The notes under the pieces are model-generated. The model had not been told where the DNA came from, did no database searches, and saw only the letters and a program-made list of their open reading frames with translations. A program made the translations under genes and the position numbers. Shown here piece by piece: positions 34,418-45,473 of a stretch of DNA of 64,000 nucleotides (positions are counted from its first letter, which is position 1; every line of letters begins with the position of its first letter). Origin of the DNA: Periplaneta americana (Eukaryota > Arthropoda > Insecta > Blattodea > Blattidae); the NCBI RefSeq assembly GCF_040183065.1, contig NC_091122.1:159799455-159863454 (forward strand). Reading direction: 5' to 3'.

Positions 34418-34699
34418 ATAGTGTTTTGACTTATTTTTATTAGTAGCCTATAACCTAAATTTATATGCTGTATTTTTTTAAATATAAAACATATATATTC
34501 CTGTTGTTCCCCCTTGTGTATGTAATTGAAAAGTCAATCTCATGACAGGCCAAATCGACCTAGAGGATGGCGAAAGGTAAAGGCATTTAATGGCAGTAGA
34601 GATGTCCGTCCTACATGCCCACTGGAAACGACCCTGGTACTCATTTTAGAACTATAGTCACAGTTGCAATCAGTGACAAACCTGTCACAGCAACAAAAT

Positions 34700-34847
34700 A
34701 TAACAATAAGAGTTTTTATGCTTTCATTCATAATGAGTGAACAAATAAACACTCATTATTATATTTAATCTTTGATACAAAGAAATAAAAAATAATAAAA
34801 CTTCGTCCCTATTAACCCCCTGCATCCCTATTCACCCCATTTAACGG
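34700..34847. mobile_element. Half copy of the 20.6-kb palindromic MITE
   Basis: The sequence matches the right half of 20640-20849, including GAACAAATAAACACTC, the AAATAAAAAATAATAAAACT block and the right end CACCCCATTTAACGG before TA. The left arm is missing. A small duplication around the TCCCTATT motif extends the right arm. Confidence 0.7.
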
Positions 34848-34849
34848 TA

Positions 34850-35755
34850 GAAGCTGTGTATAGCCTACGTAATTAAGGTTAACATTTCTCAGGAAAATTT
34901 ATTTCGGCCTTGATGTTAGATTTAGGAAATCTGTATTTTCTTCTTGTCATTTTCTCAACTTTAACTACGTACTGGTGACAGGCACCAATAGTGAAGACTC
35001 TCAGAGTATCTCTCATTTGTTAGAGAAACACTAACGGAAGGCTACAGTGAAAGTTAGGCTGCCAGGTATCCTGTATGGTATGGGATGGCCCATATTTGAG
35101 ACTATATGGATCCATAAAAGAGACCGAAAATTCCGTATATAAGGACATTGTGTCTTACACAGTCGAAGTTCCTTGAAATCGACATGAATGATTCTCCTCG
35201 TGAAACAATGAGGACGTATGTGTATTTAGAAAAAATAGAGCATATAAATAATTAGGAATCCTATTTTACGATGAATAAAAATTTGCTTAATTTCGGTGTT
35301 ATTTCTCACAAAAAAAAAAACAATATAAATTCGGTGTTATTTCACTTTTAAAAATATAACTTCTTCAATCATGTCCTGCAAAATATATTAATGTATAGGC
35401 TTAATCTTACAAAGACTTTCATTCATAGTGTTCTGCCTGAGGGCAGGTCTTCCACTGCAAACCTTGCATTCTCCAGTCTTTCCTATTATCTGCCTTCCTC
35501 TTTGTCTCTCTCTCTGCATATAATCCATATATGGTATCTTAATTACAAACACTAGAGGTCTCTATATCATCAAGGAAAGCTTCAATTTTTTTTTGACAAT
35601 ACTTACAGTTTTCTGTCTGCATTTGTCTGTTCTGTAGAGAAATCTGTGTAACTGTCTCCCATTCTGTGTGTGAATAATATAAACAAATAGGTACCACAAA
35701 ACATTCAGGCTATTTCTACTTTATATTTAAAAATAAAGTCACTCAAAATCGGATA
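34850..35755. other. Intergenic, nothing recognised
   Basis: No conserved coding frame or bounded element was found. Short A runs and a CTCTCTCTC stretch near 35505 are the only simple repeats. Confidence 0.4.
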
Positions 35756-35772
35756 TGTAGCCTACTAGATTC

Positions 35773-36033
35773 GTAGGTTTTTTTAGTAGGTTATTTTTTA
35801 CGACGCTTTATCAACATCTTTGGTTATTTAGTGTCTGAATGAGATGAAGGTGATAACGCCGGTGAAATGAGTCCGGGGTCCAACACTGAAAGTTACCCAG
35901 CATTTGCTCATATTGGGTTGAGGGAAAACCCCGGAAAAAACCTCAACCAGGTAACTTGCCCCGACCGGCAATCGAACCCGGACCACCTGGTTTCGCGGCC
36001 AGACGCGCTGACCGTTACTCCACAGGTGTGGAC
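35773..36033 (-). mobile_element. tRNA-derived SINE, copy 3, 12-bp TSD
   Basis: A perfect 12-base duplication, CCTACTAGATTC, lies at 35761-35772 and 36034-36045. On the minus strand the head carries GTGGAGTAACGGTCAGCGCG, a B-box GGTTCGATTGCC and the body shared with 8927-9161 and 9624-9878, ending at ACGACGCTGT-like tail sequence. This third copy confirms the family's consensus ends. Confidence 0.95.
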
Positions 36034-36164
36034 CCTACTAGATTCAGAATTCTGTATTGAAATAGGGTTTGAATACTACTTTTAAAGTTTGGCTGATTTT
36101 GCAAGTTTCTCTTTGTATAGCCTACCTACCTACCTAGTTTTTCTATCCAGCTATAACAACTGAT

Positions 36165-36212
36165 GTGGACGTGAAACCAGCAGCTGGCCCTTCATGGGCT
36201 GTCACGTCATGG

Positions 36213-36274
<62 letters not shown>
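36165..36274 (+). repeat. Truncated SINE 3' end with (ATT)n array
   Basis: GTGAAACCAGCAGCTGG and CCCTTCATGGGCTGTCACG match the 3' end of the minus-strand SINE at 7692-8025. A run of about 20 ATT units follows (36212-36274). The expanded tail is a likely polymorphic microsatellite. Confidence 0.75.
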
Positions 36275-36275
<1 letters not shown>

Positions 36276-36724
36276 TTAACAAAACGGATTTGTGTAGTTG
36301 AAACATTCTTGGGTAGTACAATGTAGAGGCCTATTGGGATACCAAGTTTAGTCAAAATCGGTTCACGCATATACCAGTACCCGGTACCGGTACCCTACTG
36401 TAGAAGTTATTAAAAAGAAAATGTCAGACTACATAATATGTTTTGATACTTCTTTCCTTTATGAAATCTGTCTATAATTTAGAAGGAAATGGTGTTCACA
36501 TACTAACTTATTGTTCACTTGGCGCATGAAGTGCCTTTCACTTAGTTTATGGGAAATAGCGCTAGTGCAAAGGCTTCACATTACGTGAAATGGCAAAGCA
36601 AAGATCTGTCGTATCTTTTATTATGGACGTTTGTTTGTTAATTGTTAGTATAGTCATTTAGATGCTTTTATTATCCTCAAAATCGCTTAGGCCTACTCCT
36701 GGGTGAATTTTACATTTGAAAGGT

Positions 36725-37085
36725 TAAATCCCAAATCTCTTCGCAGTGCATATGAAGGGAAGGCATATGTCACTGTTGATAGTGATTCGTCTGTCGGATG
36801 AGGGCATTGAGCCTGGCGGCCCCCTTGGTGCTATTCGACAGGAGTAGGCTACATGCCGGCACTGGGTTTCCCCTTCTCTCTTCCTCATCATCATCATCAC
36901 CCATTCCATATATTACACTACACGAACAGTTACCGGTACATATACTCTCACCCTAGTACACGACATAACTCTCAACAGATACACACCATGTACAACGTAG
37001 CCCTCCGAAGTGGTGTGCAACTAAAAAATGGGTCACAGCCCTGCCATCCATCAGCTACATGTGGAACCCGAATCACGTAAAGTGA
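36725..37085 (+). repeat. Unclassified dispersed-repeat-like block
   Basis: This is moderately GC-rich sequence including GGCATATGTCACTGTTGATA and CTATTCGACAGGAGTAGGCT. I recognise the style of an insect interspersed repeat but see no second copy here, no ends and no coding domain. It could be a LINE 3' UTR or a SINE body. Confidence 0.35.
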
Positions 37086-37104
37086 AGTGGGTAAGCATTG
37101 GATA

Positions 37105-37192
37105 CATACATACATACATACTTACATACATACATATGTACATATTAAATGTTTTCCGAAGTGATATAGTGTTAAAAGTTATGTAATCAAGA
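37105..37192 (+). repeat. (ACAT)n followed by a Penelope-element terminus
   Basis: An ACAT microsatellite (37105-37142) is followed by TTTTCCGAAGTGATATAGTG and GTTAAAAGTTATGTAATCAAG. The same terminus occurs at 45953-45995 at the edge of a GIY-YIG-bearing Penelope-like fragment. It is probably a solitary end of that family. Confidence 0.6.
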
Positions 37193-37204
37193 TGTTAAAT
37201 GTTA

Positions 37205-37395
37205 TATTTTATTCAACGACGCTCGCAACTGCCGAGGTTATATCAATGTCGCCGGTGTGCCGGAATTTTGCCAGTAAATCTACTGACATGAGCTTATCTC
37301 ATTTAAGCACACTTAAATGCCACTGACCTGGCCCGAGATCGAACCTGCAACCTCGGGCATAGAAGGCCAGCGCTATACCAACTGCACCAATCAAC
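37205..37395 (-). repeat. tRNA-derived SINE
   Basis: On the minus strand, GGTGCAGTTGGTATAGCGCT is an A-box region and GCAGGTTCGATCTCGGGCC holds a B-box, spaced as in a tRNA with an anticodon-arm-like segment. The body continues to a GCGTCGTTGAATAAAATATA end. No target duplication was found. It lies 400 bp upstream of the first STAM codon. Confidence 0.7.
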
Positions 37396-37800
37396 CAATG
37401 TTGATAGTTGTTGACATAAGGCCATTTCTGATTTAAAAAAATACTCCATCGTCATAACCACTATTTTTATCATCTTAATAATATTATTTTAAATTGTTTA
37501 TATTTAACGAATAATTACAAGATATTCTTCACAATTTAAATCCAAATTCTCCCAATATAGGAAATAGAGTAGGGATATTAAAGAAAAAGATTGGCATACA
37601 TGCTGACTTTAGTATTGGGTATTGTCCATAGATGGCAGGTTAGTAATAAGAAAATGGCACGTATTGGTGGAGCAGTAGGATGTTATTAGTCATCTGTTCA
37701 TGGCAATTGGGCAATGAGCAAAATCACCTGCATGATTTGTTTTAATATATAGTGCTAGATATTATATTTGAAATAATAGAATTGTAATTTCTAGAAAAAA

Positions 37801-37843
37801 ATGGGACTGTTTTCGACGTCTTCTCCTTTCGATTCTGACGTTG
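37801..37843 (+). CDS. Stam: STAM first coding exon
   Basis: The sequence encodes MGLFSTSSPFDSDV plus one base, with donor GTAAGT at 37844. STAM proteins start with a short segment of the type M-x-L/I-F-x-T-x-PFD-x-DV-E-K just before the VHS domain. The single trailing G joins AG at 55467 to make the expected glutamate. The ATG has a run of A residues before it. The next coding exon is 17.6 kb away, so this exon is easily missed. The 5' UTR and promoter upstream could not be delimited. Confidence 0.93.
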
Positions 37844-38985
37844 GTAAGTCGAGGATTTCAATTCCCGTAATAAACTGATCTTTTACCTCAAGTTGCACAA
37901 TTTTAGTTTTAAAAACTATTGACAGTTCAGTTGAATGTTATGTACATGTCAGCGTTTTGTTGACATAATTTATAATTATTACGTGTTCATTTTTACTGCA
38001 ATTGGTGTGATATGTTTATTATTTTCGAGGGTTTTTTTTTTTTTAAGGATTTAGGGTAGGTTAAATAAAGAAGGGTAATCTTTGAATACACGACTTTCTT
38101 GCATACATTGTCATGAATTATAAATAATAAACATGTTACATTTTTGTCAGATAAAAATTAAGAACCAAGGTGAAAAGGGAAAGTCAATGTGTCATTGACA
38201 CAAGGTATAGACGGCATTGTTCAGAAGCTATCAGATCATTACAAATTCCAGTTATAAAATTAAATTCTTGATCTTACAAATACGTATTCGTCAAAAATAT
38301 TAAATCCGAATTTCTGCTGTACATACTAACCATAGTAGAAATATTTATGAAATAATTGTGTTTTGCATGCAAGAAAAATATGGTGCGGATCTACATGTTC
38401 AAACCTAAAGGGCGATGCTTGTGTTATAATGCGCTTTAAGTGGGCCTGAAAGTGTGAGTTTTTCATAAATTGATGTGATTGTTGAAAAATATAATATATA
38501 TCTAATCTTGAAAACAAATACTTTGGTTAATTAATTCTTTACATTAGGCCTACTACCGAGAACTGATAATCTTGTGGTGTATACTTCGTAGCCTATAAAC
38601 AGTTATGCAGCAAAACACAAGGCTGTTAATAACATTAATATTTTATTTGTACTTCAGAATGTTAGTTACCGGCATTTAAACAATTAATTTGTGATCCATT
38701 GTAATTGTTTTAGTCGCTTGAGACTAGGGTTGCCAAATTTGAATTAGGCCTATTTTGAATACTTTTGCATAGACACATTGAGATAAAAGAACAGTATTAC
38801 ATGTAACTTATATAGTCATACTAAAAATTATTCGTTGTTTGTCTTAAAATATAAATTATAAGTACCAGTGCTTAGATTACATAGCTACCTCTTGTTTTTT
38901 TTTTAATTATATTTCCCTGAAGTTGTGGCCTTCCTTAACAGGTCTTTGTTTTCAAGAACTGCTTATACAATTATAGTCTAGGTTC
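37844..38985. other. STAM intron 1, left part, nothing recognised
   Basis: This AT-rich intron sequence has no bounded element or conserved frame that I can support. Confidence 0.45.
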
Positions 38986-38989
38986 CATT

Positions 38990-39200
38990 AACATTGTAAC
39001 ATAGCTTCTGTAGTGATCACATCCAAATTATTTCGTTCTTTTCTCCATTGAACATTAATTAATGAGAGAAAACTCTCACTGTTAGCATTATGAGTCGGTG
39101 TACCGAAGATATATACTGACACAAAGTTAACACCATGAGAATTGCTTCTCAAATTGTATTTATTGAAGCACATAATATTTTCTTTATGGCATAACTTTTC
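38990..39200 (-). pseudogene. hAT transposase C-terminal remnant
   Basis: The minus frame reads YIFGTPTHNANSESFLSLI and NVQWRKERNNLDVITTEAM, resembling the hAT dimerisation block in which a P-x-x-x-A-x-x-E-x-x-F-S motif is followed by a W/R-rich helix. It is shortened and lacks the arginine of ERxFS. No ends were found. Identity is a family-level inference. Confidence 0.5.
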
Positions 39201-40059
39201 CATTTTAGGAATTTATGTGCGTCTCTTGATCAACAGTTGCTTTTGTAATGCAATCCACTGACAAAATTTGTGTATAACAGGACATTTCGGTCATCCTGTC
39301 AGCCTTAATGAATCAGTATTGTTCGGGCTTTTAGTATTGGAGGTATAGTTCCTGAAACTAGCATTCTAGTAGCTTATGACTTTAATGTCTGATGCTATAG
39401 GATTTTTAATTACCTGTACAATCACGTGGTCAGATCCAGAAGCAGCATCAATGGAAATGCATCCAACTTAGTAGCCTCGATAATTTCGTTTTTATTAAAA
39501 TAATGTACATTAAACAAGTCATTAATTTCAATGTGATTAGCTTCACTAATTTGTTGCGAAATTCTGCCCTGTAAAATTGTTCTCTGTAGAAAAGATGTTG
39601 TAATAATAGTAATGTATTTTGAAAATTCGATTGAGCAAGAAATATTGTCGTTTTTAAATACCGCTATACTGGAGAATTAGCACGGTCACTTTGAACCGTG
39701 CCGTTACGTTTACCACCAAATTTAAGTAAATACACAGTGTCACCAACATAAGAACATGACGTTGGTGTGTGGCGTAGTTGGCGGGAGAAATTTTTTCTCT
39801 CTCTGTCTACCTCCTTCGTTCTGAACATTATTGAGAGATAGCACCACTGTTAGCGACAATGTGTATTTGCGTAAATATTGCGAGTAAATTATGACGAGTG
39901 CCTTAGACGAGAGGCTCGGGACAGAAACAGTTTTGCTGTAGCGCATGCGCGGACCTCTCATGCAGTGGGAGCGTGATCCTTACTTGAATTTATTTTTGCG
40001 TGTACTTGCAGATTAAATGATTGAGATCCCTTCTTGCTCCGGTTACAGGCCTTGCATTT

Positions 40060-40255
40060 ACGAAGGTTATGTTATGTTAGGTTAGCTTAGCTTAGGTTAG
40101 GTTAGCTTAGGTTAGGTTAGATTAGCTTTGGTTAGGTTAGATTAGCTTTGGTTAGATTAGATTAGTTTTGGTTAGGTTAGCTTAGCTTTGGTTAGGTTAG
40201 GTTAGGTTAGGTTAGCTTTGGTTAGGTTAGGTTAGCTTTGGTTAGGTTAGCTTGA
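40060..40255 (+). repeat. Interstitial degenerate TTAGG array
   Basis: Nearly 190 bp consist of TTAGG-type pentamers (GGTTA phase) mixed with TTAGC and TTTGG variants, including perfect runs around 40191-40214. TTAGG is the ancestral arthropod telomere repeat. A higher-order pattern, GCTTTGGTTAGGTTAG, recurs several times. It lies in STAM intron 1, away from any visible chromosome end. Confidence 0.9.
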
Positions 40256-41039
40256 TTTGATTCGTCCATGTAGTAGTTAAAATTATATAATATGACAGTT
40301 TTTTTATTCGTAATATTGTTAAAAAATAATAGGCCTATAATGAAAGCGGTGAATAATTTCATGGTCCTTAAATTTTTTTTTCGTAAAAGGCTAGGTATTT
40401 TTCTATAGGCCAGAAATAAAACAGCAACGCCGTCATAATTACGTACTTTACGCTTTGGCGAACATTAACCGGAAATTTATTTTCCGTCATTTTAATTGCA
40501 TTCCGTGAAACACACCTTTTTTCCTGTTAATTTCCTTGTGATAACCTAGTTTATTATCTTATTACATCTTCATTTTCTTTTAATGCATTCAAAAAACCGC
40601 CGTTGTACTACATAAAACCTTGAACTTGACTAATGGAGTGAATTATTTAAGAATATAGTCTCGAATTTGACTACCACCATTTCGATTATATTTTGTTTGA
40701 TACGGCTCGGTACGGCCCGGTGACTAGTGGCCAGCGAGTAGAGTCGACTATCGATATTGGTCTGCCGTGCGTATTATCCAGTTGTTCCTTAAATACATTA
40801 CGGAAAGCTTTGCAATGTTGGTTATGAAAAAAAAAAAACAGTGTGAGCTGGTACATATAAGTATATTCTTTCTTTTCTGTCTCTTTTCGTAGGTCTTTCA
40901 GGATTAGGAGATGTCGTATATGATTTTTGGTTATTTGTATTAGTTTTTTTTTTTTTTTCTTTTTTTTTCCCCACGCCTTGTAATAGGCTATCTTCTAGCA
41001 GGGTGTTTGAGGCTAGGCAACAAATGAACTGCAGTAAGC

Positions 41040-41590
41040 TTATATGCTGAAAATGGCCTCCTCCTTCCTATAGACACATCTGTACCTGTTCCTCTATGTT
41101 TCTAACATTTCACTATACAGTATGCTCTGATCAGTGTTATTGATTTCGTTGATAATGTTGGTCTTCAAATCAGTTGTTTCTGATTGATTTTGATAAACTC
41201 GATTTTTAAGATTACTCCACAGAAAGTGATCTAGTGGCATAGGTGTGTTGATCTGGGTGGCCACAAATTAAAAATTGCTTGGTCATTATGGAATCTTCTG
41301 ATTAGGGCGAGAGACTCAGATGACATGTGGTAAGATGTGCTGTCTTTGAAAAAACCGTGAATCAGTTCAGTGTTTGTAACAGTTTGTGTTCATAGTATCT
41401 GAAAAAAAATGGCCTGACCATTGGGTTGCCGAATCTGCAGACCAGTCTCCTGTAGATGCAGGGGCGTTTCTTATGGTTTATGTGAGAACCAAATATGTGT
41501 GTTTTGGGAATATCCAGGCGGGAGAAACCTGACCTCGTCTGTGAACCACATTAACGAATGTGTTTCTCCTTCGAAAAATCGAAATAGGGA
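41040..41590 (-). pseudogene. mariner-like transposase catalytic domain, broken
   Basis: Minus-strand frames include MWFTDEVRFLPPGYSQNTHI (first catalytic aspartate region). A decayed HGFFKDSTSYHMSSESLAL follows, where a second QD-type motif is expected, and then NLWPPRSTHLCH in place of the third WPPRSPDLTPxD motif. Stops and substitutions have removed the second and third catalytic residues. This is a long-dead IS630/mariner-type gene in STAM intron 1. Confidence 0.8.
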
Positions 41591-41619
41591 ATTGGGAGGA
41601 AAAATTTAAAGGTACGCAA

Positions 41620-42900
41620 AACGCGTCCTTGCAAGGGGTTGGGGGCTGTACGAAACTAAATATGTGAGCTCCAAGCCTGTTGGCCACTGGTCTCACTCCG
41701 GGTTACGCTGCTCCACTGAAGGAGCTCTAGAAAATGTTGAAGGGGAAAACCGAAAATGGACGTAACCTCTTAGGTACCACATACGCGAGGGGGACGGAAA
41801 TGTGATCAAGTGATCACGGGACGGGACGAGGAGGAGATGGCTGGTGTTTGCCATTAGGATGGCAGGTGTTATCTTGCACATTGAAAGGGGCTTAGCCATT
41901 TCGCAGTGCAAGTGGAGTCGTGAAGACTCTGTCATCTGTTGTTCGATGACAAGGCAAGTGAAGGCCGTCAGAAGAAGTGCCGTGAAATCTAAATCTGCAA
42001 TTTGAGAGGTTCCCTGTCCTTTCAAATTGCGACTAATTGAGTGACCTCGTACATTTAATAGACAATTTATGGGTTCTGAACTAGGACATACGTCGTTTAC
42101 AAGAAAAGGGGAATATATATGGGGAAGGGCATATAGGTCAGTGGCCCATTTCTTTTAGGGCTCATCCCGACATTTGTCTTATGCTTTAGGAAAACCACGG
42201 AATACCTTAGGCAGGATGAGTTGTCTCATATAAGAGACTAGCCAATTTGGCTGTTAGGTAGGAGGTGATTATTGTCATGAGCCTTGTTGAATCGTCTCAA
42301 TTTAGAGACCAGCCATTTGACTTTATGTTGACTCAATTACGAAGAGAGGGGAGAGATGTAATTATTAATTAATTTAGAGTAATTAGGGGGATTCATGGGG
42401 ATATGAGTGCAGGTTCGTGGTCCATTTCTTTTAGGGCTCATCCCGACATTTGTCTTAGCACCTTAGGAAAACCACGGAAAACCCTTAGGCAGGATGAGTT
42501 GTCTGAATTTCAGAGACTAGCCAGTTGGCTCTTAGATTGAATGACTCTATGAATCGATGGATATATACTAGCCCATTGGCTCTATGATAGTTCCACCGAT
42601 CAACAAATGTAGATATTGTTAGGGAGGGATTTTGTTTAGCCCAGTTAAGACAAGGTCATTTTGAAGCGGTTGCACTATCCCAGGAGTCTCATGGAGTTGA
42701 GTCGTGACTACCGAAACCTGGGAGTAACGCCAGCCTCCCTGTCCTCCTGTCTCAAGAGTATAGCTAATGGACCTGTCTGGTGTCTATGCCGTAACCTAGG
42801 ATCATACTGGCCGAGGCCAGATATGAGCGGGTTATCTGCCCCCTGCAACTTGTAAACAGTAGGAAATCCCGTATGGCCACATTTTCGCTACGTACTTTTG
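41620..42900. repeat. GC-richer unclassified repeat block with direct duplication
   Basis: The composition is noticeably less AT-rich than the surroundings. Segments 42136-42260 and 42414-42538 are direct copies sharing CCATTTCTTTTAGGGCTCAT, CCCGACATTTGTCTTA and AGGAAAACCACGGAA. Overlapping open frames exist on both strands (41693-42025 minus, 42661-42855 plus, 42764-43045 minus) but none shows a domain I know. It may be part of an undetected transposon. Confidence 0.45.
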
Positions 42901-43149
42901 CTGCTCTTTGACATGTGGAATAAGAATTCCCCATTTTGGAAGGAAAGGAATGTAACCATTTCTGAGAAGACTGCTCCAGACAAGCTTGAATATGTTTCAC
43001 CACATTTGCCAAACCAGATGTGTGATGCTTGCCAGCCTCATTCAACTAAGATCCTGTTGTCGCCAACTTCCTCACTAAGACACGTCCAGCCTGTATTCTT
43101 TTTGGAGTGACCTTTGCTTGGCAACGATAGAGTTCAATATGAAAATTTT

Positions 43150-44170
43150 TTACTAAAAATACTCTCTGAGGCAACATGTATGGTATAAACTTTAGCCAAC
43201 ATCAATTACACGATCCTGTCCAAATATTACTTAATAATATCAGGATTAAGGAAGAAAGTTATACAAAGTTCCTAGGCATATACATTGACTCAAATCTAAC
43301 ATGGGAATATCATGTACAATTTTTGAATGAAAAATTGTCCAGATTATGTTATGTCTTTCGTATCTTAACCAAAATATCGCCCCTGAAGCTTCTATTGTCA
43401 ATATACTATGGTTATGTACACTCAGTTATTGCATATGGCATAATCATTTGGGGATCATCATCAAAATCCTTACAGATACTAAAATTGCAGAAGAGAATAA
43501 TAAAAATCATGAAACAAGTTCCAATACGGACTGCGAGCAGAGGCATTTTTAAAGAGCTCAATATACTACCGGTCCCCTGTATCTACGTACTAGAAACAGT
43601 CTGTTACATCCATCAGAATGCAAAACAGTTTATACCAAACTCTGAATACCATGACTACAATACTAGAACTTCCAGTAATATGCATTTAAAATACCACAGG
43701 CTTACCAGAAGTCTTAACAGTATATCTCATAATGGTTGTAAATTATACAAGCTCCCCTTACATATCAAGAAGTGTACCCAAAAAATTTTCAAGAAATCGG
43801 TAAAAAATATACTGTTGAAGCACATGCCACTGAGCATAAACGAGTACCTAAATTTAAATCTTGAACAGGAAATGTAACAATCTCTATTTTATGTACTGTT
43901 ATTGATTGCTGTTGTTTTCCCTGTTTACTGCTCCTTACCTTCCTCTTCATGTACCTGGTAGAAGCACAAACTGACAAGATTGTCATTATAATAAAATACA
44001 CAATATTAGAAAGTGATTATTATTATATTGCAATTATAATTGTTGTCATTACTATTGTATTTGTTTACATTACTATTATATCATTGTATTAACATGTAAT
44101 TGTTATCTGACGATGCCATGAATCCTTGTATTCTGACGGCTAATAAATACAATTCCAATTACAAATCCAA
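43150..44170 (+). mobile_element. Non-LTR retrotransposon 3' third (CR1/jockey-like RT C-terminus)
   Basis: An open frame of 233 codons (43176-43877) is the largest in the window. It carries the RT thumb region, with KFLGIYIDSNLTWEYHV, then LLLSIYYGYVHSVIAYGIIIWG and LQKRIIKIM. These blocks are standard in the jockey/CR1 group after the catalytic core. The stop is followed by a 3' UTR and an ATTCCAATTACAAATCCA-type tail at 44150-44175. The catalytic YxDD region is absent, so the copy is 5'-truncated, but the frame is intact and probably young. Confidence 0.92.
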
Positions 44171-44669
44171 TTCCAAATTCGATGCAGATAACCATATAGA
44201 ATTCGCGAAAGGGAGGGAAAAATTGAACTCCTGAATGATAACCATGTCGACATTACTTACATGTCTTACAAAACTTACATAGTTTCAGCATTGTTTAAAT
44301 GAAATGCCGTGTGAAATGATGCAAGGTACAAAATGTTTTTCTATTTTAAATACCACTTATACATGCGTCACTTTGTATTCAATTCTTCTTTTCAGAAGCA
44401 TAGAAATGATCTGTTCATTGGTGTAAATAGTAAAAAATGTATTTAAAAGATTTTGAAATAGGCCTATGTTAAGGTATTTATTTGTATAATATTTTTTTCC
44501 CTTTTGCTACATTATAATTGAAATAAAGACAGCAGTACAAATTAAATAAAAGTCAGGAAAATTAAAAAAAATTACATGACATTATTGTTATAGTTGAAAG
44601 GATTCATTTCAAAAGTAGACCTACATGTGCAAATCTGGCTTTCAGGTGATAGCTCCAAGGAAAAATTGC

Positions 44670-44742
44670 TCCGGGGCCGGGTATCGATCCCAGGACCCTT
44701 CGCTTAGCGCGCAAACGCTCTACCGACTGAGCTACCCCAGGA
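44670..44742 (-). repeat. tRNA-like cloverleaf, left arm of palindrome 2
   Basis: The minus strand folds with D-stem GCTC/GAGC, an anticodon arm of TTTGC/GCGAA around GCGCTAA, and T-stem around ATCGATA. The acceptor strand has one extra base (TCCTGGGG against CCCCGGA). The anticodon arm differs completely from that in palindrome 1 while the D- and T-arms are nearly the same. Function as a tRNA is unproven. Confidence 0.65.
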
Positions 44743-44923
44743 ACCATACATGACACCGTCACAATTTTTCCTTTGTATCCACACAACTCAAGTGAGCTGA
44801 CAAGACGCCAGAACTCAACTATGAGTGCACACAATACTCTGTGTGACTTAAATTGTGGCGTCTTGTCAGCTCACTTGAGTTGTGTGGATACAAAGGAAAA
44901 ATTGTGACGGTGTCGTGTATGGT

Positions 44924-44996
44924 TCCTGAGGTAGCTCAGTCGTTAGAGCGTTCGCGCGCTAAGCGAAGGGTCCCGGGATCAATACCCGGCCCTGGA
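44924..44996 (+). repeat. tRNA-like cloverleaf, right arm of palindrome 2
   Basis: This is the mirror of 44670-44742. The anticodon stem here is TTCGC/GCGAA, fully paired, and the T-arm is CCGGG ATCAATA CCCGG, also fully paired. AACAATTTTTCC follows, giving a possible Pol III stop. The two arms differ by a few substitutions, so they have diverged since duplication or been assembled from separate copies. Confidence 0.65.
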
Positions 44997-45473
44997 ACAA
45001 TTTTTCCTTGAAATTATTTAGACCTACATGTTTTCTTTTGCCACATGCGTGATTTATTTTACTTGCGTGTAAATATTTTAAGGATAAATGTATGAATAAA
45101 TGCCGGTAGAACTAGAAATAAGTGTGGGTGTACAATGTTGAAGGGAAATAATGTATATGTATGCTGCATAAACACTGCACAAAGAGAACTTGTTTAGACA
45201 GTTATTTGAATAGCAGCAGATCTTTATGCAAGGTCAACAAGGTGTTGAAAACATTTGAGTCATTCACCTGGTTAAAATTAATGCAGAAGGGTATAGCCTA
45301 ATAAGAGAGCAGTAGTCCCGATATATTATATACCTATTTACATTCCTTACGAAATGCAAGTCATAGTTTTTATTCCTAATGACGTGTTTAACATGTGATT
45401 ATTTACATTTCTTACAAATACGGATCGTCGAAATTACGTAATATTATTTGATAAATTTGTGCTTTAAGCTTTT

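Larger units (their letters stand above)
44629..45018. mobile_element. Palindromic tRNA-headed retroposon, copy 2, 13-bp TSD
   Basis: The arms 44656-44810 and 44856-45010 are inverted copies of 155 bp around a 45-bp loop. A perfect 13-base direct repeat, TAGACCTACATGT, flanks the unit at 44616-44628 and 45019-45031. Each arm holds an outward-pointing tRNA-like cloverleaf and the same flanking framework as 22749-23223 (GGATACAAAGGAAAAATTG, then GACGGTGTCG). The left edge has GCAAATCTGGCTTTCAGGTG, matching the left edge of copy 1. Confidence 0.92.

Noticed and set aside
41693..42025. 110-residue minus-strand protein
   Set aside because: The frame is open but the block is repeat-like, other frames are also open, and no domain is recognisable. 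Kept only as part of the unclassified repeat.
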